From Ciceribacter sp. T2.26MG-112.2 (lineage in GTDB: Bacteria; Pseudomonadota; Alphaproteobacteria; Rhizobiales; Rhizobiaceae): a DNA stretch of 64,000 nucleotides. Made by a program: the position numbers and the translations under genes. Location: positions 124,001 through 188,000 of the forward strand of contig NZ_UEYQ01000003.1 in assembly GCF_900492205.1 (NCBI RefSeq). The letters run 5' to 3'. Each line of letters starts with the position of its first letter. Position 1 is the first letter of the stretch. A model generated the notes under the pieces. It worked only from the letters and a program-made list of their open reading frames with translations. It was not told the origin of the DNA and ran no database searches. This document shows positions 33,118 to 44,032 of this stretch, piece after piece.

Positions 33118-34734
33118 CTATTCCGCCGCGATCTTGCCCGCCAACTGTCGGTTCTTCATCAGCTTGTAGACGACCGAATCCATCAGCGCCTGGAACGAGG
33201 CGTCGATGATGTTTTCCGACACGCCGACGGTCCACCAGCGCACGCCGGTATCGTCGGTGGATTCGATCAGCACGCGGGTGATGGCTTCGGTGCCGCCGTT
33301 GAGGATGCGCACCTTGTAGTCGGCAAGCTCGAGATCGGCGATCTCGGCCTGGAACTTGCCGATATCCTTGCGCAGCGCCAGGTCGAGCGCGTTGACCGGA
33401 CCGTCGCCTTCGGCGACCGACATCACGGTCTTGCCGTCGATCACCATCTTCACCACCGCCTCGGACACGGTCTTCAGCCGGCCATGGCTGTCGAAGCGGC
33501 GCTCGACCATAACGCGGAAACTCTCCACCGCGAAGAAGTCCGGCACGGTGCCGAGCGTGCGACGCGCCAGCAGTTCGAAGCTCGCATCCGCGCCCTCATA
33601 GGCATAGCCCGACGCCTCGCGCTCTTTGACGATCGCAATCAGCTTGTCGAGGCGCGGATCCTGTCTGTCGACCTCGATGCCGCGCCGCTTCAACGCGTTG
33701 ATGAAATTCGCCTTGCCGCCCTGATCGGAAACCATGACCTTGCGGAAATTGCCGACGCTGTCGGGCACGACATGCTCGTAAGTGCGCGGGTCCTTCAGCA
33801 GCGCCGAGGCATGGATGCCGGCCTTGGTGGCGAAGGCAGACGCCCCGACATAGGGCGCCTGATGGTCGGGCGAGCGGTTCAAGAGCTCGTCGAAGGCGTG
33901 CGACAGCCGGGTGAGCTCGACCAGCTTGTCCGTGTCGATCGCCGTTTCGAAGCGCGACGCATAGGTCTCCTTCAGACAGAGCGTCGGGATGATCGTCACC
34001 AGATTGGCATTGCCGCAACGCTCGCCGATGCCGTTCAGCGTGCCCTGGATTTGGCGTACGCCGGCTTCCACGGCGGCTAGCGAATTGGCAACCGCCTGGC
34101 CGGCATCGTTGTGGGCATGGATGCCGAGCGAGGCGCCGGGAACACCGGCGGCGATCACCGCCTGGACGATGTCGCGGATTTCCGCCGGCTGTGTGCCGCC
34201 ATTGGTGTCGCACAACACCACCCAGCGCGCCCCGGCCTCATAGGCCGCCCTGGCGCAGGCCAGCGCGTAGGCGGGATTGGCCTTGTAGCCGTCGAAGAAA
34301 TGTTCGCAATCGACCATCGGCTGCTTGCCCGCGGCGGCGACCGCCTCGACGCTCTCGCGGATGCTGTCGAGGTTTTCGTCGTTGGTGCAGCCGAGCGCCA
34401 CCTCCACATGATAGTCCCAGGTCTTGGCGACCAGGCAGACGGCATCGCTCCTGGCCTGCAGCAGCTGCGTAAGACCCGGATCGTTAGAGGCCGAGACGCC
34501 GGCCCGCTTGGTCATGCCGAAGGCGACGAAGGAGGCCCGCGTGGTGCGCTTCTTGGCGAAGAAGGCCGTGTCCGTCGGGTTGGCGCCCGGATAGCCGCCC
34601 TCGACATAGTCGAGACCGAACTCGTCCAGCATGGCGGCGATGGCAATCTTGTCCTCGACCGAAAAATCGACACCCGGCGTCTGCTGGCCGTCCCGCAGCG
34701 TCGTGTCGAAGAGGTAGATTCTTTCTATGCTCAT
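33118..34734 (-). CDS. cimA: Citramalate synthase
   Basis: CimA condenses pyruvate and acetyl-CoA to (R)-citramalate on the threonine-independent route to isoleucine. The 538-residue protein has the HMGL-type catalytic barrel starting IYLFDTTLRDGQQTPGVDFSVED, DTNGGTQPAEI, GIHAHNDAGQAVANSLAAVEAG and IQGTLNGIGERCGNANL. A LeuA-type C-terminal regulatory domain extends from about 400. 2-isopropylmalate synthase is less likely because the length and motifs fit the CimA subgroup. Its ATG overlaps the stop of the PD-(D/E)XK-like gene (ATGA). Confidence 0.88.
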   Translation of the reverse strand: MSIERIYLFDTTLRDGQQTPGVDFSVEDKIAIAAMLDEFGLDYVEGGYPGANPTDTAFFAKKRTTRASFVAFGMTKRAGVSASNDPGLTQLLQARSDAVCLVAKTWDYHVEVALGCTNDENLDSIRESVEAVAAAGKQPMVDCEHFFDGYKANPAYALACARAAYEAGARWVVLCDTNGGTQPAEIRDIVQAVIAAGVPGASLGIHAHNDAGQAVANSLAAVEAGVRQIQGTLNGIGERCGNANLVTIIPTLCLKETYASRFETAIDTDKLVELTRLSHAFDELLNRSPDHQAPYVGASAFATKAGIHASALLKDPRTYEHVVPDSVGNFRKVMVSDQGGKANFINALKRRGIEVDRQDPRLDKLIAIVKEREASGYAYEGADASFELLARRTLGTVPDFFAVESFRVMVERRFDSHGRLKTVSEAVVKMVIDGKTVMSVAEGDGPVNALDLALRKDIGKFQAEIADLELADYKVRILNGGTEAITRVLIESTDDTGVRWWTVGVSENIIDASFQALMDSVVYKLMKNRQLAGKIAAE

Positions 34735-35168
34735 TGTGCTGCCTCTACCTTGTCTGCAATGGGTAGCTCCTCCCACATGCCTTCCTGTGGGAGAGCCATG
34801 CCCCAGTTGATGCCTGAGAAGCGAAGATCAAACTTTACGCCGCTAAATTGATAGTTGTTCATCGCTTCGGTTAGGCGTTTCTGGTTGAATATGAAGAATC
34901 TGTTGGGCAAGCCAGTGGGAACGTAGGCCAGAACGTAAAACAGATTATCCGTTTGTTTTTTCTGTTTTATCTGCCAAAAATTTTTCGTTTTCATCCCCTT
35001 CACGTCGACCAAGAAAGTCGTCTTTTTGTCGGGTGCCAAAACAAAGAGATCTGCTAGCGGCGTATTATGACCCATTGTGAATCCGACATCGCAGCCTCTC
35101 TTGCAAAGCTCGCTTGCGACAGCGAACTGCGCAGCCCACTGTGTCTGATGCCTTCCCCCATTGCTCAT
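34731..35168 (-). CDS. PD-(D/E)XK nuclease-fold protein, A+T-richer than neighbours
   Basis: A 145-residue protein resembling the PDDEXK_5-type family. HQTQWAAQFAVASELCKRGCDVGFTMGH is followed by ADLFVLAPDKKTTFLVDVKGMKTKNFW, in which D (ADLF), D and K (VDVKG) match the nuclease signature. A possible restriction or repair nuclease, but small and stand-alone, with no methylase nearby. By eye the gene is clearly richer in A+T than cimA and pip on either side. Its stop overlaps the cimA start (ATGA), and an 8-bp repeat, TGCTCATT, occurs at both ends. Acquisition by transfer is inferred. Confidence 0.75.
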   Translation of the reverse strand: MSNGGRHQTQWAAQFAVASELCKRGCDVGFTMGHNTPLADLFVLAPDKKTTFLVDVKGMKTKNFWQIKQKKQTDNLFYVLAYVPTGLPNRFFIFNQKRLTEAMNNYQFSGVKFDLRFSGINWGMALPQEGMWEELPIADKVEAAQ

Positions 35169-35169
35169 T

Positions 35170-36593
<1,424 letters not shown>

Positions 36594-36603
36594 CAATTGT
36601 CTC

Positions 36604-36723
36604 CTAGCGCAGTGCCACGTAGGCGACGACGCCGACGGTGATGAGGACGACCACGATGCCCTTGCCGATCAGGCCGTAGAGCAGCCATTTCGGCATCTGG
36701 GTATTGGGATTTTTCTGCGTCAT
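36604..36723 (-). CDS. 39-residue single-pass membrane protein between two GFA genes
   Basis: A small ORF starting MTQKNPNTQMPKWLLYGLI. The hydrophobic stretch GIVVVLITVGVVAYVAL near its end forms one membrane span. AAGGAGAT lies 7 bases before the ATG, and the ATG overlaps the stop of the upstream GFA gene (ATGA at 36720-36723), so translation is probably coupled. Ten bases separate its stop from the next GFA start. The codon use looks normal and the ribosome-binding site is strong. Function unknown. Confidence 0.7.
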   Translation of the reverse strand: MTQKNPNTQMPKWLLYGLIGKGIVVVLITVGVVAYVALR

Positions 36724-37205
36724 TGTGGGATCTCCTTCGGCCAGGTGCCGTCGGTATCGTGGTCGGGATGCTGGAAGGACACGATCTCCAGCACGAACGG
36801 GGCCTCGTCGGCATCCTCTTCCGTGCGGTGGCCGGGCAATTTGTGCAGGCGGTCGACGAAGTCGATCTTACATTCGATCCCGAACTGCACGACCGGAGGC
36901 AGAAGCCAGGGATCGTCAAAGGCACCGGCGGCAATCGCCACGCCGTCGGGTGCCTCATACGTCAGCGGCGTACCGCAATTGTCGCAAAAGCCGCGACTGG
37001 CGAAGTTCGACGAACGGAAGGTCTTCGGGCGCCCACGCGTCCATTCGAGGTCCGCTCCCCGGGTCGAGACGAGCGGCGCATAATAGGCGCCAAAGGCCTT
37101 CTGGCACATCCGGCAATGGCAGATCGACGAATCCTTGAGAACGCCCGCGACCCGAAAGCGGATCGCGCCGCACTGGCATCCGCCGGTGTAGATGGCATCG
37201 GTCAT
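36720..37205 (-). CDS. GFA-family zinc protein, second copy
   Basis: A 161-residue paralog of the GFA protein at 36129-36593. It has the same three cysteine clusters (GGCQCGAIRF, ICHCRMCQKAFG, GFCDNCGTPLTYE) and a similar C-terminal end containing FQHPDHDTDGTWP. The pair probably arose by tandem duplication. AAAGGAGAA lies upstream of the ATG. The small membrane protein gene overlaps its stop. cysS lies 42 bases further upstream on the same strand. Confidence 0.88.
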   Translation of the reverse strand: MTDAIYTGGCQCGAIRFRVAGVLKDSSICHCRMCQKAFGAYYAPLVSTRGADLEWTRGRPKTFRSSNFASRGFCDNCGTPLTYEAPDGVAIAAGAFDDPWLLPPVVQFGIECKIDFVDRLHKLPGHRTEEDADEAPFVLEIVSFQHPDHDTDGTWPKEIPQ

Positions 37206-37247
37206 GATGGTTCTCCTTTTGGGGCATGTCGCGCCACGGCCAACATC

Positions 37248-38732
37248 CTACCGTTTGACCTCCCAGGTGGTCACCCGCTCGCCGGTTTCCTTGTCCTTGC
37301 CGTCCTTGAGCTGGATGCCCTTGGCCAGCAGATCGTCGCGGATCTTGTCGGCCTCGGCGAAGTTCTTCGTCTTCAGCATTTCCAGACGCATGGCGACGAG
37401 CGCCTCGACGGCGGCGGCAAGGTCGTCGCTCAGGGCTGCCTTCTTTGGGACGATGCCGAGCAGGGCGGCGCTGGCGGCAAACACGCCAAGCTTCGACGCA
37501 TCGGCATTGGCGGCCTGGGCCAGTGCATGCACGCTCTGGATGGCGGCAACCGTGTTGAGATCGTCGCCGAGCGCCTCGATGACCGCAGCGTCGGGCGCGG
37601 CGTCACCGGCCTCGGCCACCGGCCACTTGGCGAGCAGCCGCTCCGCCTCTTCCAGCCGCTTCACCGAAAAATCGATCGGCTCGCGGTAATGCGTCATCAG
37701 CATGGCGAGGCGGAGCACTTCGCCCGGCCATTTGCGGCCGCCGAACTTGTCCGTCTCCAGCAACTCGTTGATCGTGACGAAATTGCCCTCCGACTTCGAC
37801 ATCTTGCGGCCCTCGACCTGCAGGAAGCCGTTGTGCATCCAGACATTGGCCATGACGTCGGTGTCGAAGGCGCAGCAGGACTGGGCGATCTCGTTCTCGT
37901 GATGCGGGAAGATCAGGTCGAGACCGCCGCCATGGATGTCGAACTGGTGCGGGCGGGCCTTGGCGCGCGGCGAAAGCCGATCCTTGATCTCCTCCCACAG
38001 ATAACGGTCCGACATGGCCGAGCATTCGATATGCCAGCCGGGGCGGCCGTGGATCGCCACCGTCTTGCCCTCGAAGGCGAAACTGGCGCTCCAGCCCGGC
38101 TCGGTATCGGCCGATTGTTTCCACAGCACGAAATCGCCGGGGTTCATCTTGTGGGCTTCGACGGCGATGCGGGCACCGGCCTGCTGGTCCTCGAGCTTGC
38201 GCTTGGAAAGCTGGCCGTAGTCGGCCATGGAGGCGGTGGCGAACAGCACCTCCTGGCCTTCGGAGCCGGAGGCCACATAGGCGTGGCCCTGGTCGAGCAG
38301 CCGTTGGATAATAGCGATCATCTGAACGATATTGTCGGTCGCGCGCGGCTCGACTGTGGGCTTGAGGCAGCCCAGCGCCGCGACGTCGGCGTGGAACTGG
38401 CTCTCGGTCTTTTCCGTCACGGCCCGGATGGCGTCATTCAGCGTCATCGAGCCATCGGCGATCTTCGCGCCGAAATCGCGCAGTGCCCGGGCGTTGATCT
38501 TGTCGTCCACGTCGGTGATGTTGCGCACATAGGTGACGTGATCCGCGCCATAGACGTGGCGCAGCAGCCGGTAGAGCACGTCGAAAACGATCACCGGGCG
38601 CGCATTGCCGATATGGGCGAAGTCGTAGACGGTCGGGCCGCACACATAGATGCGCACCTTTTCGGCATCGATCGGGGCGAACTCGACCTTGTCGCGCGTC
38701 AATGTGTTGTAAAGCTTGAGGCTCGTCGCCAT
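37248..38732 (-). CDS. cysS: Cysteine--tRNA ligase
   Basis: CysS charges tRNA-Cys. The 494-residue class I synthetase has HIGN in [12 protein letters not shown] near residue 40, the zinc cysteine in YVCGPTVYD, the second zinc-site region [28 protein letters not shown] and the KMSKS loop [11 protein letters not shown] near residue 285. The C-terminal anticodon-binding region ends [12 protein letters not shown]. It is slightly longer than the E. coli enzyme but normal for rhizobia. Confidence 0.96.
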   Translation of the reverse strand: MATSLKLYNTLTRDKVEFAPIDAEKVRIYVCGPTVYDFAHIGNARPVIVFDVLYRLLRHVYGADHVTYVRNITDVDDKINARALRDFGAKIADGSMTLNDAIRAVTEKTESQFHADVAALGCLKPTVEPRATDNIVQMIAIIQRLLDQGHAYVASGSEGQEVLFATASMADYGQLSKRKLEDQQAGARIAVEAHKMNPGDFVLWKQSADTEPGWSASFAFEGKTVAIHGRPGWHIECSAMSDRYLWEEIKDRLSPRAKARPHQFDIHGGGLDLIFPHHENEIAQSCCAFDTDVMANVWMHNGFLQVEGRKMSKSEGNFVTINELLETDKFGGRKWPGEVLRLAMLMTHYREPIDFSVKRLEEAERLLAKWPVAEAGDAAPDAAVIEALGDDLNTVAAIQSVHALAQAANADASKLGVFAASAALLGIVPKKAALSDDLAAAVEALVAMRLEMLKTKNFAEADKIRDDLLAKGIQLKDGKDKETGERVTTWEVKR

Positions 38733-38937
38733 TCCCGTCTCCCGATAGCCAACCCGTCCGGCTGGACCGGGGCGTTTGTCATCTGGGACTTGGGTCGGGA
38801 GACGAAAACGGCCGGGCCAGCGCTGACGCTAGCGAATAATGATCCCGCAAATAATGCAGATGGTCGTTTTCATGGGGCGAGTTATGGCTTGGGCCGAAGG
38901 CGAGGTCAAGGGGGAGGTCCCCCATCGCGCGGCAATG

Positions 38938-39342
38938 TCAGGGATAGACGTAGGTGTAGAGAGCACACATGCTGTCGTTGCGTGTCGGCGCCTCCGTCGT
39001 CTCGAACACGGCGACCATGGTCACATCGCCGTCCAGCCAGGAGGCGAGATAGGTGACCGGGCTTTCGCCGCAGAGGCGGTTGCCGTTCAGCAGTACCGGA
39101 TTGCCGGGCGCCTTCACGCTGTAGACGGAGGCCGGCACGTCCTTGCCGTCCACCGTGAAATGATCGGCGATCAGGTCCTCGAACTCGATCCTTTCGCCGT
39201 TTTCGAAAACCATTTCGAAATCATCGAAGCTGATGTCGCCGGTGATCGCGGTCGCAGTGGTGCTCAAGGCAACCAGATCGTCGGCAAGGCTCGGGCTGGC
39301 GCCAAGGAGAAAGGCCACGGTTGCATAGCGTAGGAAGGTCAT
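38938..39342 (-). CDS. Hypothetical exported protein
   Basis: A 134-residue protein with a signal peptide (FLRYATVAFLLGASPSLA, cleavage before DD). The mature domain is beta-rich, with ITGDISFDDFEMVFENGERIEF and a cysteine pair (RLCGES, SMCALY). An in-frame ATG at 39360 would add six residues. No family recognised. It is divergent from the diguanylate cyclase gene, with 216 bases between the chosen starts. Confidence 0.65.
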   Translation of the reverse strand: MTFLRYATVAFLLGASPSLADDLVALSTTATAITGDISFDDFEMVFENGERIEFEDLIADHFTVDGKDVPASVYSVKAPGNPVLLNGNRLCGESPVTYLASWLDGDVTMVAVFETTEAPTRNDSMCALYTYVYP

Positions 39343-39558
39343 GGCGAAGAGTTCCAGCATGGAGATGCAACAGAATAGCGTCGCCCTGGTCCGGAAGGAA
39401 GGACAGGAGCGACGCGGGAAGGCCCGGTGGAGCGGGAAAGGGGCAATGCTGCAAGACCAATTTTGGGCGTTCCCGTTGATGCCGTGTAAGGGTTCTGAAA
39501 GGCAAGATGCGCCATCATCCAGAAAATTCAGTCGCGCGATGGACGCTCTTACACTCCC

Positions 39559-40815
39559 ATGGATCAATTGCTGCATCTTCCGACGATTTTTGTGTTCCAC
39601 GCCTGCTCGACGCTGATCTCCGCGCTTTTGGTCGGCACGCTTTGGCGCCGGCGTCGCGACAGCGTCCTTCTCGGCATCCTGACCTTCGCGGCCACGGTCG
39701 GCTTCGTCGGGACCATTCTCCACGCGATGCGTGGCGCGTTGCCCTTCCCGGTCTCCTCCGGCCTCGGCCTCGGTGCCAGCATGCTTGCGATGGGCCTGTT
39801 CTGGCAGGCAATCGTCGTCTTCGAAGGGAAGCGACCCCGCTACCTGCATGCCGCTGCCGGTGCGATCATCTGGGCCTGCCTGTTCTTCACGCCGCTGTTT
39901 CAATCATCCATCAATGTACGTACGACCGTTCTCGGCTTGATCATGGGCACCTATTCCCTGCTCGGCGCGCTGGAAATCTGGCGAGGCAGGCTGAGGGAGC
40001 CCTTGCCGTCCCGCAAGTTGGCGGCGGGCGTGCATTGTGCCCGCGCCGTCGTCTGGTACCTGGTGCTCGTCGGCACGTTCGCCTTCGGACCGGTCTATAC
40101 CGATCAGGGTCCGTATCCGACGTGGTTCGTTCTCGCCTCCCTTGCGCAGACGCTCCTGATCATTCTTTCCGTCATCACCTTGATGATCCTGGCGCTGGAG
40201 CGCGACGAGCGCAGAAGCCGGCTCGTATCCGAACGGGATCCGTTGACCAATGTCCGCAATCGCCGTTCGTTTGTCGCCGAGGCCGAGGCGATGCTGTCCC
40301 GCCAATCCGCGCCGGCCGCGCTCCTGCTCTTCGACATCGACCATTTCAAGCAGATCAACGACACTTATGGCCATGCCGCCGGCGACAAGGTGCTGATGGA
40401 GTTCTCGGCCTTGCTGGAAGGACGGATGCAGTCCGACTGGCTCCTCGCTCGTATAGGCGGGGAAGAATTCGCCTGCCTGATCCCGAATGCCGGGATCTCG
40501 GAAGGCGCCGATATCGCCGAGGCCATGCGCAGGGCCGTCGAACGCCTGCACACGGCGGTCGACGGACGCTCCGTTCTGGTGACGGTCAGCATCGGGGTCG
40601 CCGCGACCGACGAGGCGGCACCAAGTCTCGATCCGCTGCTCGCCGCCGCCGACGTTGCGCTCTACCAGGCGAAGGCCGACGGTCGAAACCGGGTTCGCAG
40701 GCACGTCCCGGGTTTTGCTCGGCGGACCATGCTCGCAAAAGACCATGCGCAGCCGAACGCCGCCAATCAGCCGCTGGGGCACAAGCGGGTGACGCGGGCC
40801 GATGGCCGCAATTGA
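39559..40815 (+). CDS. Membrane-bound diguanylate cyclase
   Basis: A 418-residue protein with about six N-terminal membrane segments (to about residue 210), followed by a GGDEF domain. The catalytic domain has RDPLTNVRNRRSFVAEA, LLFDIDHFKQINDTYGHAAGDKVL and an intact GGEEF in IGGEEFACLIP near residue 303, so cyclic di-GMP synthesis is expected. The membrane part is not a named sensor that I recognise. It carries a basic, probably disordered C-terminal tail of about 40 residues. Confidence 0.87.
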   Translation: MDQLLHLPTIFVFHACSTLISALLVGTLWRRRRDSVLLGILTFAATVGFVGTILHAMRGALPFPVSSGLGLGASMLAMGLFWQAIVVFEGKRPRYLHAAAGAIIWACLFFTPLFQSSINVRTTVLGLIMGTYSLLGALEIWRGRLREPLPSRKLAAGVHCARAVVWYLVLVGTFAFGPVYTDQGPYPTWFVLASLAQTLLIILSVITLMILALERDERRSRLVSERDPLTNVRNRRSFVAEAEAMLSRQSAPAALLLFDIDHFKQINDTYGHAAGDKVLMEFSALLEGRMQSDWLLARIGGEEFACLIPNAGISEGADIAEAMRRAVERLHTAVDGRSVLVTVSIGVAATDEAAPSLDPLLAAADVALYQAKADGRNRVRRHVPGFARRTMLAKDHAQPNAANQPLGHKRVTRADGRN

Positions 40816-40896
40816 GATCGGTCATAAACTGTCCCGATGACGCCGTCCGGCCCCTTGTCGATCGCGGGGCGGGGGCGGGGAGAAAGGAGCGTCGTC

Positions 40897-41646
40897 GTGA
40901 GGAATTCGATCAAGACGATCATCATCGGTGCGGTGATTCTTGCCGCTGCGGGAGCGCTCCATGTCTGGTATGGAACCGAAATGGCCCCCTTCGAACCTCC
41001 GTCCCCCAAGGACTACCCGATCCAGGGCATCGACGTCAGCCACCACCAGGGCGACATCGATTGGCCAAGGCTTGCCATGCAGCAGAGGGCGCGCTTCGCC
41101 ATCATCAAGGCGACCGAGGGCGGCGATTTCCGGGATCGCAAGTTCGCCGAGAACTGGCAACGCGCCAAACAGGCCGGCATCGTGCGCGGCGCCTATCACT
41201 TCTTCACCTTCTGCCGGCCGGGCAGGGATCAGGCGCGAAATGTAATCGCCACGGTGCCGCGCGAGCCGGACACGCTTCCGATCGCGGTCGACATCGAGTT
41301 CCACGGCAATTGCGACAAGGTGCCGACAGTGGATGAACTGGCCGCAGGACTCCACGCCTTCATGGACGAACTCGGCGCGGTGTTTCCGGGCAAGCCGATC
41401 TTCTACGTCGACGAGGATTTCCACGATCGCTACCTGAGGGGAAACGAGGCGGTCTTTCCGGAGCACTTTCTCTGGCTGCGCAGTATCGCCCGTGAGCCGA
41501 AGCAGCAGGACTGCCGTCGCTGGTCGATCTGGCAGTTTGCCGACAACGGCTCCCTGGACGGCATTCAAGGCCCCGTCGACCTGAATGTCCTGTGTCCGTC
41601 CGAGGAGGGATTCGCTAGCCTTTTCCGAACAGGAGCGGGAAAATGA
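40897..41646 (+). CDS. GH25 family lysozyme
   Basis: A 249-residue muramidase with an N-terminal signal anchor (RNSIKTIIIGAVILAAAGAL). The GH25 motifs are IQGIDVSHHQGDIDW, KATEG, GAYHFF and PIAVDIEF with the catalytic acidic residues, plus WSIWQFADNG near the end. The chosen GTG at 40897 has AAGGAG 7 bases upstream; an in-frame ATG at 40837 would add 20 residues without a better site. A periplasmic cell-wall hydrolase is inferred; prophage linkage is not seen. Confidence 0.87.
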   Translation: MRNSIKTIIIGAVILAAAGALHVWYGTEMAPFEPPSPKDYPIQGIDVSHHQGDIDWPRLAMQQRARFAIIKATEGGDFRDRKFAENWQRAKQAGIVRGAYHFFTFCRPGRDQARNVIATVPREPDTLPIAVDIEFHGNCDKVPTVDELAAGLHAFMDELGAVFPGKPIFYVDEDFHDRYLRGNEAVFPEHFLWLRSIAREPKQQDCRRWSIWQFADNGSLDGIQGPVDLNVLCPSEEGFASLFRTGAGK

Positions 41647-41655
41647 CCGTGCCGA

Positions 41656-42396
41656 TCACTCCGGCAGGCGATAATCCTTGAGTCTCTCCTCGCGGACGAC
41701 GAACAGCTTGCCGGTTTCCGTCAGCTCGGGACCGCAGAGCGGCAGAAGCCTTGCGGCAACTTCCGACGGGTGCGGAACGGTGCTCGGATCCTCGCCCGGC
41801 ATGGCCTGCGCGCGCATCGCGGTACGGGTCGGGCCGGGGTCGACCGAGACGATGCGCAGCGGCAGGCGCTGGGTTTCGCCGGCCCAGGTGCGGGCCAGCG
41901 CCTCGACGGCGGCCTTGGAGGCTGAATAGACGCCCCAGAACGGCCGGCACTTGTGGGCTGCGGCCGAGGACAGGATCAGTGCGCGGCCCTGGTCGGACTT
42001 GACCAGCAGCGGTTCGAGCGAGCGGATGAGGCGCCAGGTGGCGGTGACGTTGATGGTCATCACCTTCTCGAACACCTTCGCCTCGATATGGCCGATCGGC
42101 GAAATCACGCCGAGAATGCCGGCATTGGCGACCAGGATGTCGAGCTTGCCCCAGCGCTCGTCGATCGATGCACCCAATGCGTCGATGGCGTTCATGTCGG
42201 CCAGATCGAACGGCACGAGGGTGGCGCTGCCGCCGACCGCCTTGATCGCATCGTCGAGTTCTTCCAGGCCGCCGACCGTGCGGGCGCAGGCGATCACATG
42301 CGCACCCGCCTTGGCAAGCTCCAGGGCGGTGTAATAGCCGATGCCGCGCGAGGCGCCGGTGACGAGCGCGATACGGCCCTTAAGGTCAACAGTCAT
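41656..42396 (-). CDS. Short-chain dehydrogenase/reductase
   Basis: A 246-residue classical SDR. Cofactor motif VTGASRGIGYY, NAG in LVANAGILGV, catalytic Ser in ILSSAAAHK and Y-x3-K in YSASKAA are all present. The substrate cannot be inferred from the sequence. It lies 18 bases downstream of purF on the same strand, an arrangement seen in related rhizobia, and converges on the lysozyme gene. Confidence 0.88.
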   Translation of the reverse strand: MTVDLKGRIALVTGASRGIGYYTALELAKAGAHVIACARTVGGLEELDDAIKAVGGSATLVPFDLADMNAIDALGASIDERWGKLDILVANAGILGVISPIGHIEAKVFEKVMTINVTATWRLIRSLEPLLVKSDQGRALILSSAAAHKCRPFWGVYSASKAAVEALARTWAGETQRLPLRIVSVDPGPTRTAMRAQAMPGEDPSTVPHPSEVAARLLPLCGPELTETGKLFVVREERLKDYRLPE

Positions 42397-42414
42397 GATA
42401 TCTATCCTTCAAGC

Positions 42415-43905
42415 TCAGCCGTTGGTGGCCAGCATGGAGACCTTGCGGCCCATCTTCTCGCCTTCCTTGTCGAGCAGACGGGTCGGATAGTCGCCGGTGA
42501 AATAGTGGTCGGTGAACTGGGGCGCGGCGTTGTCGCGCGGCTTGCCGCCAACGGCCTGGTAAAGCCCGTCGATCGACAGGAAGGCAAGCGAGTCCGCGCC
42601 GATATATTTGGCCATCGCATCGACGCCGGAATACTGGTTGGCCAGCAGCTTGTCCGCGTCGGGGGTGTCGATGCCGTAGAAGTCGGGGTGGAAGATCATC
42701 GGGGAGGCGACGCGGATATGCACTTCCTTGGCGCCGGCATCGCGGATCATCTGGATGATCTTGACCGAGGTGGTCCCACGCACGATCGAATCGTCGACCA
42801 GCACGACCCGCTTGCCCTCGATCATCGCCCGGTTGGCGGAATGCTTGAGCTTGACGCCGAAGGCGCGGATCTGCTGGGTCGGCTCGATGAAGGTGCGGCC
42901 GACATAGTGGTTGCGGATGATGCCGTATTCGAACGGAATGCCGCTCGCCTGGGCATAGCCGAGCGCTGCCGGTGTGCCGCCATCGGGAACCGGCACGACC
43001 ACGTCGGCGTCGCAGGGCGCTTCGGCGGCAAGGTTCATGCCCATGGCCTTGCGCGTCTGGTAGACGTTGCGGCCGCCGACGACGCTGTCAGGGCGGGCGA
43101 AGTACACATATTCGAACAGGCAGAGCCGCTCGGGCTGCGGCTTGGCCGGCTTGCGGGCGTCGATGGTGATCGAGCCGTCGGGCTGGATCTCGCAGATGAT
43201 GACTTCACCGTTCTCGACGTCGCGGACGAACTTGGCGCCGATGATGTCGAGCGCGCAGGTTTCCGAGCAGAAGATCGGTTTGCCGTCGAGTTCGCCCATG
43301 ACGAGCGGGCGGATGCCGATCGGGTCGCGGGCGGCAATCAGCTTGGTGCGCGTCATCGCCAGCATCGAATAACCGCCTTCCATCTGGCGGATGGCGTCGA
43401 TGAAGCGATCGGCGGTGGAGGAATGGCGCGAGCGGGCGATGAGATGCAGCACGACTTCGGTGTCCGAGGTCGACTGACAGATGGCGCCTGTGGCGATGAT
43501 CTGGCGGCGCAGCGTCAGGCCATTGGTGAAATTGCCGTTATGGGCAATGGCGATGCCGCCTTCTTCCAGTTCGGCAAACAGCGGCTGCACGTTGCGCAGC
43601 GCCACTTCGCCGGTGGTCGAATAGCGCGTGTGGCCGATCGCAGCCGAACCCGGCATCTTCGCCAGCGTCGCCGGGTTGGTATAGTGGTCGCCGACCAGGC
43701 CCATGTGTTTTTCGGTGTGGAACTGCCGACCGTCGAAGGAGACGATGCCGGCCGCTTCCTGGCCGCGATGCTGCAGCGCATGCAGGCCGAGCGCGGTCAG
43801 GGTTGCCGCGTCGGTGTGGCCCAGAATGCCGAACACCCCGCATTCCTCATGGAGCGTGTCGTCTTCGAGCGTCCATTCGAAACCGGAAAAATCAGACTGA
43901 GACAT
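42415..43905 (-). CDS. purF: Amidophosphoribosyltransferase
   Basis: PurF commits phosphoribosyl pyrophosphate to purine synthesis by transferring the amide of glutamine. The 496-residue protein has a short propeptide that is cut to expose Cys22 (LHEECGVFGILGH), the class II glutaminase nucleophile. The PRTase part has KRVVLVDDSIVRGTTSVKII and RVASPMIFHPDFYGIDTP. Cysteines of the Gram-positive-type Fe-S form are present in part (CDADVV, CALDII), but I cannot confirm a cluster. Follows cvpA, as in other proteobacteria. Confidence 0.95.
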   Translation of the reverse strand: MSQSDFSGFEWTLEDDTLHEECGVFGILGHTDAATLTALGLHALQHRGQEAAGIVSFDGRQFHTEKHMGLVGDHYTNPATLAKMPGSAAIGHTRYSTTGEVALRNVQPLFAELEEGGIAIAHNGNFTNGLTLRRQIIATGAICQSTSDTEVVLHLIARSRHSSTADRFIDAIRQMEGGYSMLAMTRTKLIAARDPIGIRPLVMGELDGKPIFCSETCALDIIGAKFVRDVENGEVIICEIQPDGSITIDARKPAKPQPERLCLFEYVYFARPDSVVGGRNVYQTRKAMGMNLAAEAPCDADVVVPVPDGGTPAALGYAQASGIPFEYGIIRNHYVGRTFIEPTQQIRAFGVKLKHSANRAMIEGKRVVLVDDSIVRGTTSVKIIQMIRDAGAKEVHIRVASPMIFHPDFYGIDTPDADKLLANQYSGVDAMAKYIGADSLAFLSIDGLYQAVGGKPRDNAAPQFTDHYFTGDYPTRLLDKEGEKMGRKVSMLATNG

Positions 43906-44032
43906 GGAAGCAGGCCTTTGCTCGATCGGACAGATGCGCCGGGACGGCTTTAACACGGAAGCCGCCGGTCTGTCCTGATCCGGCGGCGCCCGCTTGGGGA
44001 TTTCGAGGGCGCGGCCCAAGGCCGCAGCCCGG

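Noticed and set aside
34728-35169. Insertion sequence or mobile element around the PD-(D/E)XK-like gene
   Set aside because: No transposase, no terminal inverted repeats and only an 8-bp direct repeat that coincides with two start codons, so I do not call a mobile element.
36723-39056. 777-codon plus-strand ORF opposite a GFA gene and cysS
   Set aside because: cysS and GFA motifs are intact on the minus strand; this frame has no signature.
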